A stretch of 64,000 nt of DNA from Modicisalibacter coralii (GTDB lineage Bacteria > Pseudomonadota > Gammaproteobacteria > Pseudomonadales > Halomonadaceae): assembly GCF_004117855.1 (NCBI RefSeq), contig NZ_QWBW01000011.1, positions 64,023-128,022 of the forward strand, read 5' to 3'. Position numbers and translations under genes: made by a program. Within the stretch, counting starts at the first letter, position 1. The number at the start of each line of letters is the position of its first letter. Below, piece by piece: positions 30,975 through 41,929 of the stretch. The notes under the pieces were generated by a model, which saw nothing but the letters and a program-made list of their open reading frames with translations, did not search any database and was not told where the DNA came from.

Positions 30975-33011
30975 TTACACCCAGCGTCGGGGGCGCCGCG
31001 TGATCCAGCGTCGATCGATGACGCGTTCGCCGTTCTCGAAGGCCTGCAACCGCGCTTCCAGATAGAACCCGTCGGCGTCGCAGCGCAGTTGTGCCCAGGT
31101 CTCGGTGTGGGCGCACCAGTCGTCGCGCCGGAAGGTCTGCCGCCAGCTCTTGCTCATGGTCGCGGTAGCCGGCGCGTCGGGGTGGATGGCGTAGCGTTCG
31201 TCCGCCGAGGCGACGTTGCGCAGGCCATGGTCGTAGGCGACCTCGCCGAAGTCGTCGACGATGGCGTGCCGCGTCCAGCCGTCGGTCAGCGAGTGGCTGA
31301 CCTCCCGGGACTGGCCGCCCGCGCGCACCACGCGATGCTGCACGGGGCCGGAGAACACCGCCGGCGCGAAGCTCACCGGCGGCGTTTCGTGCGCGGTGCG
31401 CTCGGGCAGGACGAGGTGGCAGCCAGTCTCGTGCAGGGTCAGGGTGACCGGGTAGGGACTCGGCCAGACCAGCGGCCAGTAGGCGGTGGTCACCGAGACG
31501 CGCAGCCGGTGGCCGGCGACGAAGCGGTGACAGGCCTGGTTGAGGCGCACGGTGACGTCGAGCGGGGTATCCCGGGGCACCTCGGACGGGGCGGCGTGGC
31601 TGTCGCGGTGGCAGAGGTTGAGCACACCGTAGGAGACGCGCTGCGACACGCCATCCGGCGATACGTCGCAGAGCCGCACGATCAGGTTGGCGCGGGGCTG
31701 GTCGACGCTGACGCGCAGCGCCAGTTCCGGGCGTCCCAGGATCACCGTGTCGCTTTCCAGCGGCGGAGTGTCGTAGACCAGCGAATGGGCGTCGTCGGCG
31801 CGCTGGTCGCCGGCGATCTCGGGGCCGCTGCTGTGAGGGATGTACTCGCCGCACTGCAGGCCGTTGTCGGCGGGTGCCCACAACCGTGCCTCGCGGTGGG
31901 TGGCGTCATCGTCCGGCGCCTGCAGTCGGCCGTCGCCCAGCGCCAGGGTGTGCGAGCGCACGTGCGGGCTCGGCCACTGCGTCTCGGCGAGCCACTCCCC
32001 GGGAATGTCGCGGCGTTGCGGGTCGGCGCCGGAGAAGCCCTGGCAGTACACGCGGTAGAGCGGCTCCGCCATGATCCCGGTGTCGCGATCCTTCAGCCAG
32101 TGATCCCACCAGCGCAGCGCTTCCTGGAGGAAGCCGATGGTCGGTCCTGGCATCGCCAGATGCGGGTAGGCGTGGGGCCAGGGACCGACGATGCCGCGTC
32201 GCGGCCCCGGGGCGTGTTCGACGATCTCGGCGACGAAGTTGACGTAGGCGTCGGCCCAGCCGGTGACCGCCAGGATCGGCGTGGTCAGCCGCGCATAGTC
32301 CTCGCACACCGAGCCGTGGCGCCAGTAGGCGTCGCGCGTCTGATGATCGAACCAGTGCTCGGCGACGAACGGCTGATGGGCGAGCCGGTGTCGCCAGAGG
32401 TCGCGCCAGTCGTCGCGCAGGGCGGGATCGGGCGGACGCGACATGAACGACAGCGACGACGCCGCCCAGCCGAAGTTCTCGTTGAGTACGCAGCCGCCCT
32501 TGTAGTGGACGTCGTCGTGGTAGCGGTCGACCGTGGCGCCGACGGCGATGATCGCGGCGAGCGCCGGCGGCCGGCGAGCGGCGACCTGCAGCGAATTGAA
32601 ACCGCCCCAGGAGATGCCCAGCATGCCGACGCGCCCGCTGCACCAGGGCTGCGCGGCGATCCAGGCGATCGCCGCGACGATGTCGTCCTGCTCGCCGGTG
32701 AGGTATTCGTCCTCGAGCACGCCGTCAGAGTCGCCGCTGCCGCGCAGGTCGATGCGCAGCGCGGCATAGCCGTGGCCGGCGAAGTAGGGGTGCATGCGTT
32801 CGTCGTCGGCGCTGGTGGCATCGCGCTTGCGGTAGGGAATGCACTCGATGATCGCCGGGACCGGGTGTGCGTCGGCGTCCGCCGGTCGCCACAGGCGCGC
32901 CGCCAGGCGCGTGCCGTCGGGCAACGGAATGAAGAGCGCCGGCTCCTCGACGATGGCGTGCGGAAAGTCGCGGACTTCCCGGGCGTCGGGTTGGCTGCCG
33001 CTGGGAAACAT
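30975..33011 (-). CDS. CocE/NonD family hydrolase (X-Pro dipeptidyl-peptidase-like)
   Basis: 678 residues from ATG 33011. The alpha/beta-hydrolase domain has the nucleophile S134 in GMLGISWGGFNS, and oxyanion and acid residues are expected in LRIDLRGSGDSDG and further on (VGPWPHAYPHL). A C-terminal jelly-roll domain (from about 400) matches the X-Pro dipeptidyl-peptidase/CocE architecture. These enzymes cleave esters or acyl groups, including cocaine esterase and glutaryl-acylases. No signal peptide. It converges on the C-N hydrolase at 30965 with 9 bp between them, and probably belongs to the same catabolic set. Confidence 0.88.
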   Translation of the reverse strand: MFPSGSQPDAREVRDFPHAIVEEPALFIPLPDGTRLAARLWRPADADAHPVPAIIECIPYRKRDATSADDERMHPYFAGHGYAALRIDLRGSGDSDGVLEDEYLTGEQDDIVAAIAWIAAQPWCSGRVGMLGISWGGFNSLQVAARRPPALAAIIAVGATVDRYHDDVHYKGGCVLNENFGWAASSLSFMSRPPDPALRDDWRDLWRHRLAHQPFVAEHWFDHQTRDAYWRHGSVCEDYARLTTPILAVTGWADAYVNFVAEIVEHAPGPRRGIVGPWPHAYPHLAMPGPTIGFLQEALRWWDHWLKDRDTGIMAEPLYRVYCQGFSGADPQRRDIPGEWLAETQWPSPHVRSHTLALGDGRLQAPDDDATHREARLWAPADNGLQCGEYIPHSSGPEIAGDQRADDAHSLVYDTPPLESDTVILGRPELALRVSVDQPRANLIVRLCDVSPDGVSQRVSYGVLNLCHRDSHAAPSEVPRDTPLDVTVRLNQACHRFVAGHRLRVSVTTAYWPLVWPSPYPVTLTLHETGCHLVLPERTAHETPPVSFAPAVFSGPVQHRVVRAGGQSREVSHSLTDGWTRHAIVDDFGEVAYDHGLRNVASADERYAIHPDAPATATMSKSWRQTFRRDDWCAHTETWAQLRCDADGFYLEARLQAFENGERVIDRRWITRRPRRWV

Positions 33012-33093
33012 GGCCTGTCCTGTCGTCGGAACGGGGCGATGCCGGCATCGCCCCGACGGTGAGACGAAAAAGGGGGAGAAACGAACGGTCAGG

Positions 33094-33234
33094 GGAGCAC
33101 TGAATAAATTGGCGAGCGGTGTAAAGCACGAGGCGTACGGCGCGCAGGGACCGCAGCCTATGGGGTATAGGTGAGGATCCTGAGCACCGCACAACGAAGT
33201 GATTTGCCCGCGCAGCCATTTATGCAGGGTTTCC
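33094..33234 (-). repeat. MITE-like repeat, copy A
   Basis: A 141-bp element ending GGAGCACTGAAT at the left; the right end reads as ggaaaccctgcat in reverse complement. Its reverse complement aligns along its length with 35715-35858, including matching ends and the blocks tgcgcg, gcggt, gctc, gccgtacgcct and cgctcgccaat. It abuts the stop codon of the binding protein gene (33235-33237). Confidence 0.75.
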
Positions 33235-34131
33235 CTAGAGGAGGTCGTGTTCGGTCAGGAAACTCCGAGCCACCTTGTCGATGTCCTGATCGTCGATGTC
33301 CACGCGGCTGTTGAGATCGATCAGCGTCGTGTCGTTCAGGGCGGCGGACATGCGGTTGAGCAGTGGCTTCAGGTCGGGATGCGCCTCGAGGGTTTCCGCG
33401 CGGACCACCGGCGCCAGCTGATAGACCGGGAAGAACTGCTGGTCGTCGTCGAGGACCTCGAAGTCGAAGGCGCCGTTGCGACCATCGGTGGCGAACACCA
33501 GGGCCACGTCGACCTCGCCGTCGCGCAGGGCGTTGTAGGTCAGCCCCGAATCCATGCGCTTGACGTCGGCGCGCGGGAAGCGAAAGCCGTAGGCCTCCTG
33601 CAGCGGCCGCAGGCCGTCGTCGCGGGCGTAGAACTCGGCGTTGGAGGCCAGCGTCAGCCCGGCCCCGTCGTTCATCGCCGCGGCCAGGTCCGAGAGCGTA
33701 TGGATGCCGCGCTGCTCGGCGTCGGCCTCGCGCATGGCCAGGGCATAGGTGTTGTTGGTGTCCGAGGGATCGAGCCAGACCAGGCCCTTGTCCGCATCCA
33801 GCCGCTTGGCGGTGGCGTAGGTCTCGGCGGCAGTGTCGGGTTGCGGCTGATCGTTGAACAGGATCACCGAGTTGCCGGTGTATTCCCAGTAGAGGTCGAC
33901 CTGACCGTTCTCCTGGGCCTGGCGCAGCACCGAGGTGCCCAGGCCGTCGCGCTTGTCGACGTCGTAGCCGTGGGCGTCCAGCAGTTGGGCGGTGGCCGAG
34001 GTGAGAATCAGGTGTTCGGTGTAGTTGAGGCCGCCGACCACGATCGGCTCGTCGGCGGCCTGGGCCGTCGCGGCCGCGCCGGCAAGGCTCAGCCCCAGGG
34101 TGGTCAGCAGTGTCGCGATGGGGTGCTTCAC
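33235..34131 (-). CDS. Osmoprotectant/quaternary-amine binding protein (OpuAC-type), orphan copy 2
   Basis: 298 residues. Signal peptide ATAQAADEP, then VVGGLNYTEHLILTSATAQ and VLRQAQENGQVDLYWEYTGN, and later VDVALVFATDGRNGAFDF. It follows the same motif order as the protein at 26305 and is its paralogue. No permease or ATPase gene adjoins it, so it may feed the transporter at 27248-29847 with a different ligand. The MITE-like repeat touches its 3' end. It is the second gene after the NhaC-type antiporter, 157 bp away. Confidence 0.9.
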   Translation of the reverse strand: MKHPIATLLTTLGLSLAGAAATAQAADEPIVVGGLNYTEHLILTSATAQLLDAHGYDVDKRDGLGTSVLRQAQENGQVDLYWEYTGNSVILFNDQPQPDTAAETYATAKRLDADKGLVWLDPSDTNNTYALAMREADAEQRGIHTLSDLAAAMNDGAGLTLASNAEFYARDDGLRPLQEAYGFRFPRADVKRMDSGLTYNALRDGEVDVALVFATDGRNGAFDFEVLDDDQQFFPVYQLAPVVRAETLEAHPDLKPLLNRMSAALNDTTLIDLNSRVDIDDQDIDKVARSFLTEHDLL

Positions 34132-34260
34132 AGCGAGAGTCCTCTGTTGTTATCGGATACGACTTTCGTCGCCGATCCAGAGTAACGCACCCCGCCGCGT
34201 CGATTGATGAGTATCCGTGATACCTGCGATAGCGGATCCCGCGGATGGGGCGGAGGCCAC

Positions 34261-34282
34261 ACGGCACTCCGGGGAGTGCCGT
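34261..34282 (-). terminator. Hairpin after the NhaC-type gene
   Basis: acggcactcc (34261-34270) pairs with ggagtgccgt (34273-34282), beginning 7 bp after the antiporter stop codon. No T-run follows on the minus strand, so terminator function is uncertain. Confidence 0.4.
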
Positions 34283-34288
34283 CGGGGG

Positions 34289-35695
34289 TCACCGGGAGGC
34301 GGGGGCCGGCGACCGGGCGTCGCGGTTGCTGACGATGGCGATGCCGGCCAGCGCCATGGCGATGGAGATCAGTGGCACCGTGTAATTGAGCACCGCGTAG
34401 GGCGCATAGGCCCAGGCACTGACGCCCAGCGCGCTGTAGACGAAGATCGCGTCGGTGCTCCACGGCACCAGCGCTGAGGTGATGGTGCCGCCGTCCTCCA
34501 GGGCCCGGGACAGGTTCTTGGGGTGCAGGTCCTTGTCGCGGAAGGCGTGGGCGTACATGCGCCCCGGGATGATGATCGAGATGTACTGCTCGGCGGTGAT
34601 CACGTTGGTCAGGAAGGAGGAGCCCACGGTGACGGCGCACAACGAGCGGCCGCTTCTGGCCAGCGCGACGATGCGCCCGACGATGGCGTCGAGCATGCCG
34701 GTACTTTCCATGATGCCGCCGAAGGTCATGGCGATGATCGCCAGCGAGATGGTGTACATCATGGCGTCGAGCCCGCCCTGGCTGAGCAGCTTGTCGACCC
34801 CGGCGTTGCCGGTATCGGCGACATAGCCGCCCTGGAGGATCGTGAACAGCGATTCGACGTCGCCGCCCTGCACCCACAGGTAGGCGAGGCTGCCCATCAC
34901 GATGCCCAGGATCAGCGTCGGCACGGCCGGCACCTTGCTGATCGCCAGCAGCGGGATCGCCAGCGGGATGACGAACAGCCAGGGCGTGATCACGCTGTTG
35001 GCCTCCAGATTGGTGATCACGGTGGTGATGGCCCGGTCGATGTCGGCGCCGCCATGCCCGCCGGCCATGATCCAGAACACGATCAGCGCGATCACCAGCC
35101 CCGGCACCGTGGTGTAGAGCATGTGCCGGATGTGGGCGAAGATGTTGGCGCCGGCGATGCCCGAGGCGAGGATGGTGGTATCGGACAGCGGCGACATCTT
35201 GTCGCCGAAGAAGGCCCCGGAGACGATCGCCCCGGCCAGGGCCGCCGGTGACAGGCCCATGCTGGTGCCCGCGGCCATGCCCGCCACGCCCAGGGTGCCG
35301 ATGGTCGACCAGGAACTGCCCATCATCAGCGTGCTGACCGCGCAGATCAGCATCAGGGTGGGCAGGAAATACTCCGGCGACAGGAACTCGAGCCCGTAGT
35401 AGATCATCGTGCCGACCACCCCGCCGGCGACCCAGGAACTGATCAGCAGGCCGACCAGCATCAGAATGATCACCGCCGGCAGCACCTTCTTGATGCCGTC
35501 GTAGACGAACTGTTCGATGTCCGCCCAGGCATAGCCGTAGCGCCAGGCCACCAGACCCGCGGCCACGGCGCCGATCAGCAGGGGAACGTGAGGGCTGCCG
35601 TCGAACATCATGATCGTCGTCATCATGGTAATGATCATCACGGCGAAGGGCAGCAGGGCGACGAGAAAGGGGATGGGACGTCGTTGTTCGGACAT
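34289..35695 (-). CDS. NhaC-family Na+/H+ antiporter
   Basis: 468 residues from ATG 35695 (MSEQRRPIPFLVALLPF), with aagg upstream. About eleven to twelve membrane helices; the segments MGSSWSTIGTLGVAGMAAG and FGDKMSPLSDTTILASGIAG are diagnostic of NhaC-type antiporters. Family members exchange Na+ for H+, and some relatives couple malate or lactate. In a halophile this fits sodium export. The gene lies between the orphan binding protein and hutH. Its promoter region holds MITE-like copy B. Confidence 0.9.
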   Translation of the reverse strand: MSEQRRPIPFLVALLPFAVMIITMMTTIMMFDGSPHVPLLIGAVAAGLVAWRYGYAWADIEQFVYDGIKKVLPAVIILMLVGLLISSWVAGGVVGTMIYYGLEFLSPEYFLPTLMLICAVSTLMMGSSWSTIGTLGVAGMAAGTSMGLSPAALAGAIVSGAFFGDKMSPLSDTTILASGIAGANIFAHIRHMLYTTVPGLVIALIVFWIMAGGHGGADIDRAITTVITNLEANSVITPWLFVIPLAIPLLAISKVPAVPTLILGIVMGSLAYLWVQGGDVESLFTILQGGYVADTGNAGVDKLLSQGGLDAMMYTISLAIIAMTFGGIMESTGMLDAIVGRIVALARSGRSLCAVTVGSSFLTNVITAEQYISIIIPGRMYAHAFRDKDLHPKNLSRALEDGGTITSALVPWSTDAIFVYSALGVSAWAYAPYAVLNYTVPLISIAMALAGIAIVSNRDARSPAPASR

Positions 35696-35714
35696 TAAAA
35701 CGACCTTGAAATGA

Positions 35715-35858
35715 GGAAACACTGAATCACTGCCTGCGCGAGCGCATCGCTGCGTTGCGCGGTACTCGAATGCTCGCCTAACTACCTGTTATGTCTCGCA
35801 TTCTGTGTTCCGTGCGCCTTGCTCTGCATCACGCTCGGCAATTGCTACAGCGCTTCCT
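35715..35858 (+). repeat. MITE-like repeat, copy B
   Basis: A 144-bp element beginning GGAAACACTGAAT and ending CAGCGCTTCC. It is the inverted counterpart of 33094-33234 and lies in the 202 bp between the antiporter start and hutH stop. Such elements carry no gene and move with transposase supplied by other elements. Confidence 0.75.
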
Positions 35859-35897
35859 GTGACTGTAGACGCCATCGCCCGCGACGCGGGCGTGGGG

Positions 35898-37427
35898 TCA
35901 GTGACTGGGCAACAGGCCGGGATCGAGCAGCGCGTTCAGCACGCCCGCGGCGAGCAGCGTTTCGGCCTGCTCGATGTCGGGGGCGAAGAAACGGTCCTCG
36001 GCGTAGTAGGGGACCCGCTCGCGCAGCCACGTGCGAGCCCGTTCCAGCGCCTCGGTGCTGTGCCGGCCCTCGCGGAAGTCGAGGCCCTGGCAGGCGGCCA
36101 GCCATTCGATGGCGACGATGCTGCGCACGTTGGCGGCCATTTCCCACAGCCGCCGACCGGCGGCGGGGGCCATCGACACGTGATCCTCCTGGTTGGCGGA
36201 GGTCGGCAGGCTGTCGACGCTGTGCGGGTGCGCCAGCGCCTTGTTCTCGCTGGCCAGGGCCGCGGCCGTCACCTGGGCGATCATGAAGCCGGAATTGACC
36301 CCGCCGTTCTCGACCAGAAAGGGCGGCAGCTGCGACATGTGCTGATCCATCATCAGCGAGATGCGCCGCTCGGTGAGCGAGCCGATCTCGGCGATCGCCA
36401 GTGCCAGGTTGTCGGCGGCCATGGCCACCGGCTCGGCGTGGAAGTTGCCGCCCGAAATGATATCGCCTTCGCTGGCGAATACCAGCGGGTTGTCGGAAAC
36501 GGCGTTGATCTCGACGGCCAGTACCTCGGCGGCCTGACGCAACTGGGTGAGTACCGCCCCCATCACCTGGGGCTGGCAGCGTAGCGAGTAGGGGTCCTGG
36601 ACCTTGCCGCAGTCGGCGTGCAGGTCACTGATCTCGCTGCGCTCGCCGAGCAGCCGGCGGTAGGCCGTGGCGGCGTCGATCTGGCCGCGCTGGCCGCGTA
36701 CCTCGTGGATGCGCGCATCGAACGGCGAACGCGAGCTGAGCGTGGCCTCGACGGTCAGCGCGCCGCACACCGTGGCGGCGGCGTACAGGTCCTCGGCCTC
36801 GAATAGCCCCTTGAGGGCGTAGGCGGTGGACACCTGGGTGCCGTTGAGCAGCGCCAGGCCCTCCTTGGGGGCCAGCGTGAGCGGCTCGAGGCCGGCGACA
36901 GCCAGCGCCTCGCGGGCCGGCAGCCACTCGCCGCGATGGCGTGCCTGACCCTCGCCGAGCAGCACCGCGCTCATGTGCGCCAGCGGGGCCAGGTCGCCGG
37001 AGGCGCCCACCGAGCCCTTGGCCGGGATCCGCGGGTAGACCTCGGCATCGAGCAGCGCGATCAGTGCATCGAGCACCACGCGGCGGATGCCGGAGAAGCC
37101 GCGCGCCAGGCTGTTGACCTTGAGCGCCATGATCAGTCGCACCAGGGCGTCGTCCAGCGCCTCGCCGGTGCCCGTGGCGTGCGAGAGCACCAGCGAGCGC
37201 TGCAGATCCTCGAGCCGGTGCTGGGGGATGCGCGTCTGGGCGAGCAGGCCGAAGCCGGTGTTGATGCCGTAGACGGTACGGTCCTCGGCGACCACGCGGT
37301 CGACGCAGGCAACGCCGGCGGCGATCGCGGCATCGGCCGGCGGTGGCAGGGCGAGGGACACCGGCGCCGCGAACACCTGGCGTGCCTGCGCCAGGGTCAT
37401 CTCGCCGGGTTGGATTTCAAGGGACAT
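35898..37427 (-). CDS. hutH: Histidine ammonia-lyase
   Basis: 509 residues from ATG 37427. The MIO prosthetic group precursor A142-S143-G144 sits in [26 protein letters not shown] (about 53-63) supplies the active-site Tyr, and [16 protein letters not shown] is conserved. The enzyme removes ammonia from L-histidine to give urocanate, the first step of histidine degradation. Length is normal. It is the last gene of the minus-strand hut operon, separated from hutU by a 184-bp gap carrying a REP-like repeat. Confidence 0.98.
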   Translation of the reverse strand: MSLEIQPGEMTLAQARQVFAAPVSLALPPPADAAIAAGVACVDRVVAEDRTVYGINTGFGLLAQTRIPQHRLEDLQRSLVLSHATGTGEALDDALVRLIMALKVNSLARGFSGIRRVVLDALIALLDAEVYPRIPAKGSVGASGDLAPLAHMSAVLLGEGQARHRGEWLPAREALAVAGLEPLTLAPKEGLALLNGTQVSTAYALKGLFEAEDLYAAATVCGALTVEATLSSRSPFDARIHEVRGQRGQIDAATAYRRLLGERSEISDLHADCGKVQDPYSLRCQPQVMGAVLTQLRQAAEVLAVEINAVSDNPLVFASEGDIISGGNFHAEPVAMAADNLALAIAEIGSLTERRISLMMDQHMSQLPPFLVENGGVNSGFMIAQVTAAALASENKALAHPHSVDSLPTSANQEDHVSMAPAAGRRLWEMAANVRSIVAIEWLAACQGLDFREGRHSTEALERARTWLRERVPYYAEDRFFAPDIEQAETLLAAGVLNALLDPGLLPSH

Positions 37428-37499
37428 GCAGTGGCTCTCCTGAGCAGGCCTGAGCAAGGTATGTTGGTCATGGCGCGATGCGCTATACCGGCGACAAGC

Positions 37500-37588
37500 C
37501 CGAGCGAGGGCGCTGTAAACCCGTCCCTGGGCGTTGCCGATGCCTTCCCTGGCATCGAACCCTCGCTTCGACTCGTCCCCGGCGCTCA
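37500..37588. repeat. REP-like intergenic repeat, copy 1
   Basis: Between hutU and hutH. The core ggcgctgtaaacccgtccctgggcg, then ccgatgccttccctggcatcg, then ccctcgcttcg, is matched at 39399-39487. The arms cgagcgaggg and ccctcgcttcg make it a palindromic hairpin, and gatgcc/ggcatc forms an inner stem. Confidence 0.8.
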
Positions 37589-37611
37589 TCGCGCGAATGT
37601 ATGGGGTCGCG

Positions 37612-39324
<1,713 letters not shown>

Positions 39325-39398
39325 GGTGATGTCCTCGTTAGCGATGTCGGGCGTGAAACGGTGTTGTCCCCGAGGGCAGACCCTCCGGTGGGCAGGCA

Positions 39399-39487
39399 CT
39401 TCGCGAAGGCGCTGTGAACCCTTCCTTGGGCGCTACCGATGCCATCCCTGGCATCGGACCTTCGCTGCGGCCTGCCCCCGGGGCACT
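39399..39487. repeat. REP-like intergenic repeat, copy 2
   Basis: Between hutG and hutU. ggcgctgtgaacccttccttgggcgctaccgatgccatccctggcatcgg, written here only as a matched block, is about 85% identical to copy 1. The outer arms cgcgaagg and ccttcgctgcg pair imperfectly. Confidence 0.8.
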
Positions 39488-39512
39488 CTGCCGGTGCGTG
39501 CCATGCACCCAC

Positions 39513-40469
39513 TCAGCCAGTCAGGGTCAGAGTGTGGACGATCCGGGCGGCGACCTTGGCGGTCCGACCGTCGATGTCGTGTGTCGGGTTGAGTTCGGCG
39601 ATATCGGCCAGGGCCAGCTTGCCGCTGTCGCGGACCGCCTCGACCAGCGACTCGAGCAGCGCCAGTGGCACGCCGCGGGCGGCCGGCGCGCTGACGCCCG
39701 GCGCCTCGGCGGCGGGCAGCACGTCGAGGTCGACGGTCAGATAGAGCCGGTCGCAGCGCACCATGAAGCGTTGCAGGTCGCGCCGGATCGCCGGCAGCGT
39801 GGCGTGAGTGATGGCGCGATCCTCGCGGCTCAGCACGCCGAGCGATGCGGCCCGCGCGAACAGCGCCCGGGTGTTGCTGGCGCGACTGACCCCCAGACAG
39901 GCGTAGTGGAACGGCCAGCCACGCTGCCGGCAGTCGGCGGCGATCTGGGCGAAGGGGGTGCCCGATGAAGGGCCGTGCTGCGGGTCGCGCAGGTCGAAGT
40001 GGGCGTCGAGATTGACGATGCCGACCCTCGGCGTTCGTTCGTCGGCGGTTCGCCGGCGGGCTTGCAGATGCCGGGCCAGGCCCTGCCAGCTGCCGAAGGC
40101 GATCTCGTGACCGCCGCCCAGCACCAGCGGCGAGTGACCGGCGTCGAGCAACGTCGCCACGCGCTCGCCGAGGCGTCGCTGGGCGTCTTCGAGGGCATCG
40201 CCGTCGCAGCGCACGTCGCCGGCATCGTAGGCCGGGCCTCGGCGGTGCCAGGCCAGTGGCGCCAGGGCCCGGCGGATCGCCGATGGCCCGTCGACGGCGC
40301 CCGTCCGGCCGTGATTGCGTGCCACGCCGGCATCCGAGGCGAAGCCCAGCAGGGCGCAGCCCGGTGCGTCGCCCTCGGCGAGCGGTCGGATCCGCTGGTG
40401 CCAGCGTTCGCTGTCGGGCTCGGGGTCGGTGCGTCCCTGCCAGAGGCTGCGGTCGAGGGTCTCAGCCAT
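39513..40469 (-). CDS. hutG: Formimidoylglutamase
   Basis: 318 residues from ATG 40469, overlapping the end of hutI by 8 bases. Arginase-fold metal ligands are visible: [18 protein letters not shown] and [14 protein letters not shown], which bind two Mn ions. The enzyme splits N-formimidoyl-L-glutamate into glutamate and formamide, the last step of this hut branch. The alternative hutF route is not present. The start [12 protein letters not shown] has the shortest overlap with hutI and a ggggaa Shine-Dalgarno. Confidence 0.95.
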   Translation of the reverse strand: MAETLDRSLWQGRTDPEPDSERWHQRIRPLAEGDAPGCALLGFASDAGVARNHGRTGAVDGPSAIRRALAPLAWHRRGPAYDAGDVRCDGDALEDAQRRLGERVATLLDAGHSPLVLGGGHEIAFGSWQGLARHLQARRRTADERTPRVGIVNLDAHFDLRDPQHGPSSGTPFAQIAADCRQRGWPFHYACLGVSRASNTRALFARAASLGVLSREDRAITHATLPAIRRDLQRFMVRCDRLYLTVDLDVLPAAEAPGVSAPAARGVPLALLESLVEAVRDSGKLALADIAELNPTHDIDGRTAKVAARIVHTLTLTG

Positions 40470-41670
40470 GGGTGAGTTCCCCTTTGAAGAGGCGCTGGCG
40501 CAGGCGACCGGGCTGCACGGCATAGGCGAGTTCGGCCGGGGTTTCGACGTCCCACACGCACAGATCGGCGGGCGCGCCGACTTCCAGGCGGCCGAGCTCG
40601 GTCCGGCCCAGGGCGCGGGCGCCGTGGGCGGTCATCCCGGCCAGCGCCTCGCGGGGCGTCAGCCGGAACAGCGTGCAGGCCAGGTTGAGCATCAGGGTGG
40701 GCATGAACAGCGGCGAGCTACCCGGGTTGGCGTCCGTGGCCACCGCCATCGGCACGCCGGTACGCCGCAGGGCGTCGATCGGCGGCGCTTGCGTCTCGCG
40801 CAGGGTGTGAAAGGCGCCGGGCAGCAGTACCGCCACGCTGCCGGCCGCGCGCAACGCCTCGACGCCGGCCGTGTCGAGGTATTCGATGTGGTCGGCGGAC
40901 AGCGCTCCATGACGCGCCGCCAGGGCGCTGCCACCGAGATTGGAGAGCTGCTCGGCGTGAGCCTTGATCGGCAGCGCGTGCGCCCTGGCGGCCCGGAAGA
41001 CCCGCTCGCACTGGGCGGGGGAGAAGGCGATGGTCTCGCAGAACACGTCGACGGCGTCGGCCAGGCCCTCGCGTGCCGCCGCGGGGAGGATCGCCTCGCA
41101 GACGTGATCGATGTAGCCGTCGGCGTCGTCGGCGAACTCCGGCGGCAGTGCGTGGGCGGCCAGCAGGGTGGTGACGACGCGAATCGGCAGCGCCTCGCCG
41201 AGGCGGCGCGCCACGCGCAGCATCTTCAACTCGTTCGCCAGGTCCAGGCCGTAGCCGGACTTGATCTCGACACAGGTCACGCCGTCGTCGATCAGAGCCT
41301 GCAGGCGCGGCAGAGCGCGTGCGAACAGGGTCTCCTCGCTGGCCTCGCGGGTGGCGCGCACGGTGCTGATAATGCCGCCGCCGCGGCGCGCGATCTCGGC
41401 GTAGTCGACGCCCTCGAGGCGCTGCTCGAACTCGTCGGCGCGATTGCCGCCGAACACCAGGTGGGTGTGGCAGTCCACCAGGCCCGGGGTCATCACGCCG
41501 CCGCGGCCCATCTCGCGGCAGTCGGCGAACGCCGCCGGATCGAAGCGTGACATCGGGAGGCGTTCGGCGATGCGCCCGTCCTCGACGATCACCGCCATCG
41601 GCTCGGGCAGGGTGGCGAGGCCGTCGAAGAGGGTCATGTCTCGCCATGCCATGCGTGTCGACCGGGTCAT
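40462..41670 (-). CDS. hutI: Imidazolonepropionase
   Basis: 402 residues. Amidohydrolase metal site [16 protein letters not shown] (about 67-82), catalytic region [10 protein letters not shown] and conserved [19 protein letters not shown] and [11 protein letters not shown]. It hydrolyses imidazolonepropionate to N-formimidoyl-L-glutamate. It is the first gene of the hut structural operon. ATG 41670 has a ggag Shine-Dalgarno. A HutC-type palindrome lies 20 bases upstream, so the operon is probably repressed by HutC until urocanate accumulates. Confidence 0.97.
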   Translation of the reverse strand: MTRSTRMAWRDMTLFDGLATLPEPMAVIVEDGRIAERLPMSRFDPAAFADCREMGRGGVMTPGLVDCHTHLVFGGNRADEFEQRLEGVDYAEIARRGGGIISTVRATREASEETLFARALPRLQALIDDGVTCVEIKSGYGLDLANELKMLRVARRLGEALPIRVVTTLLAAHALPPEFADDADGYIDHVCEAILPAAAREGLADAVDVFCETIAFSPAQCERVFRAARAHALPIKAHAEQLSNLGGSALAARHGALSADHIEYLDTAGVEALRAAGSVAVLLPGAFHTLRETQAPPIDALRRTGVPMAVATDANPGSSPLFMPTLMLNLACTLFRLTPREALAGMTAHGARALGRTELGRLEVGAPADLCVWDVETPAELAYAVQPGRLRQRLFKGELTHG

Positions 41671-41689
41671 GAAAGTCTCCGTTATCCGT

Positions 41690-41703
41690 AATGTATATAC
41701 ATT
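41690..41703. promoter_or_regulatory. HutC-type operator ahead of hutI
   Basis: aatgtatatacatt is a perfect 14-bp palindrome of the GntR/HutC type (TGTATATACA core), 20 bases before the hutI start codon. Confidence 0.8.
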
Positions 41704-41887
41704 TAAGCGGTCGCCCGATACGCGTCAAGGTCGGCGACTCGCAGGCCACCGCTGCGGCGTGCATCGACTCTTCCACAAACCCATGGTTTTAAATGGATTT
41801 CTTGAGATTTCACGACGACGGCGAGGCGTTATTAGACCTTGGTCCAACTGACGCTGGCGGGAAAAGGGCGTGACGATGGGGGCGTCT

Positions 41888-41903
41888 TAATGTATATACA
41901 TTA
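41888..41903. promoter_or_regulatory. HutC-type operator ahead of the permease gene
   Basis: taatgtatatacatta is a perfect 16-bp palindrome with the same core as the site at 41690, about 27 bases before the permease start codon. The pair suggests one repressor controls both divergent transcripts. Confidence 0.8.
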
Positions 41904-41929
41904 AAAAATCACAACGAGAGGCGATTCCC

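Noticed and set aside
31089-33062. Large plus-strand frame across the CocE-type gene
   Set aside because: Shadow frame with no motifs; CocE nucleophile and jelly-roll domain are clear on the minus strand.
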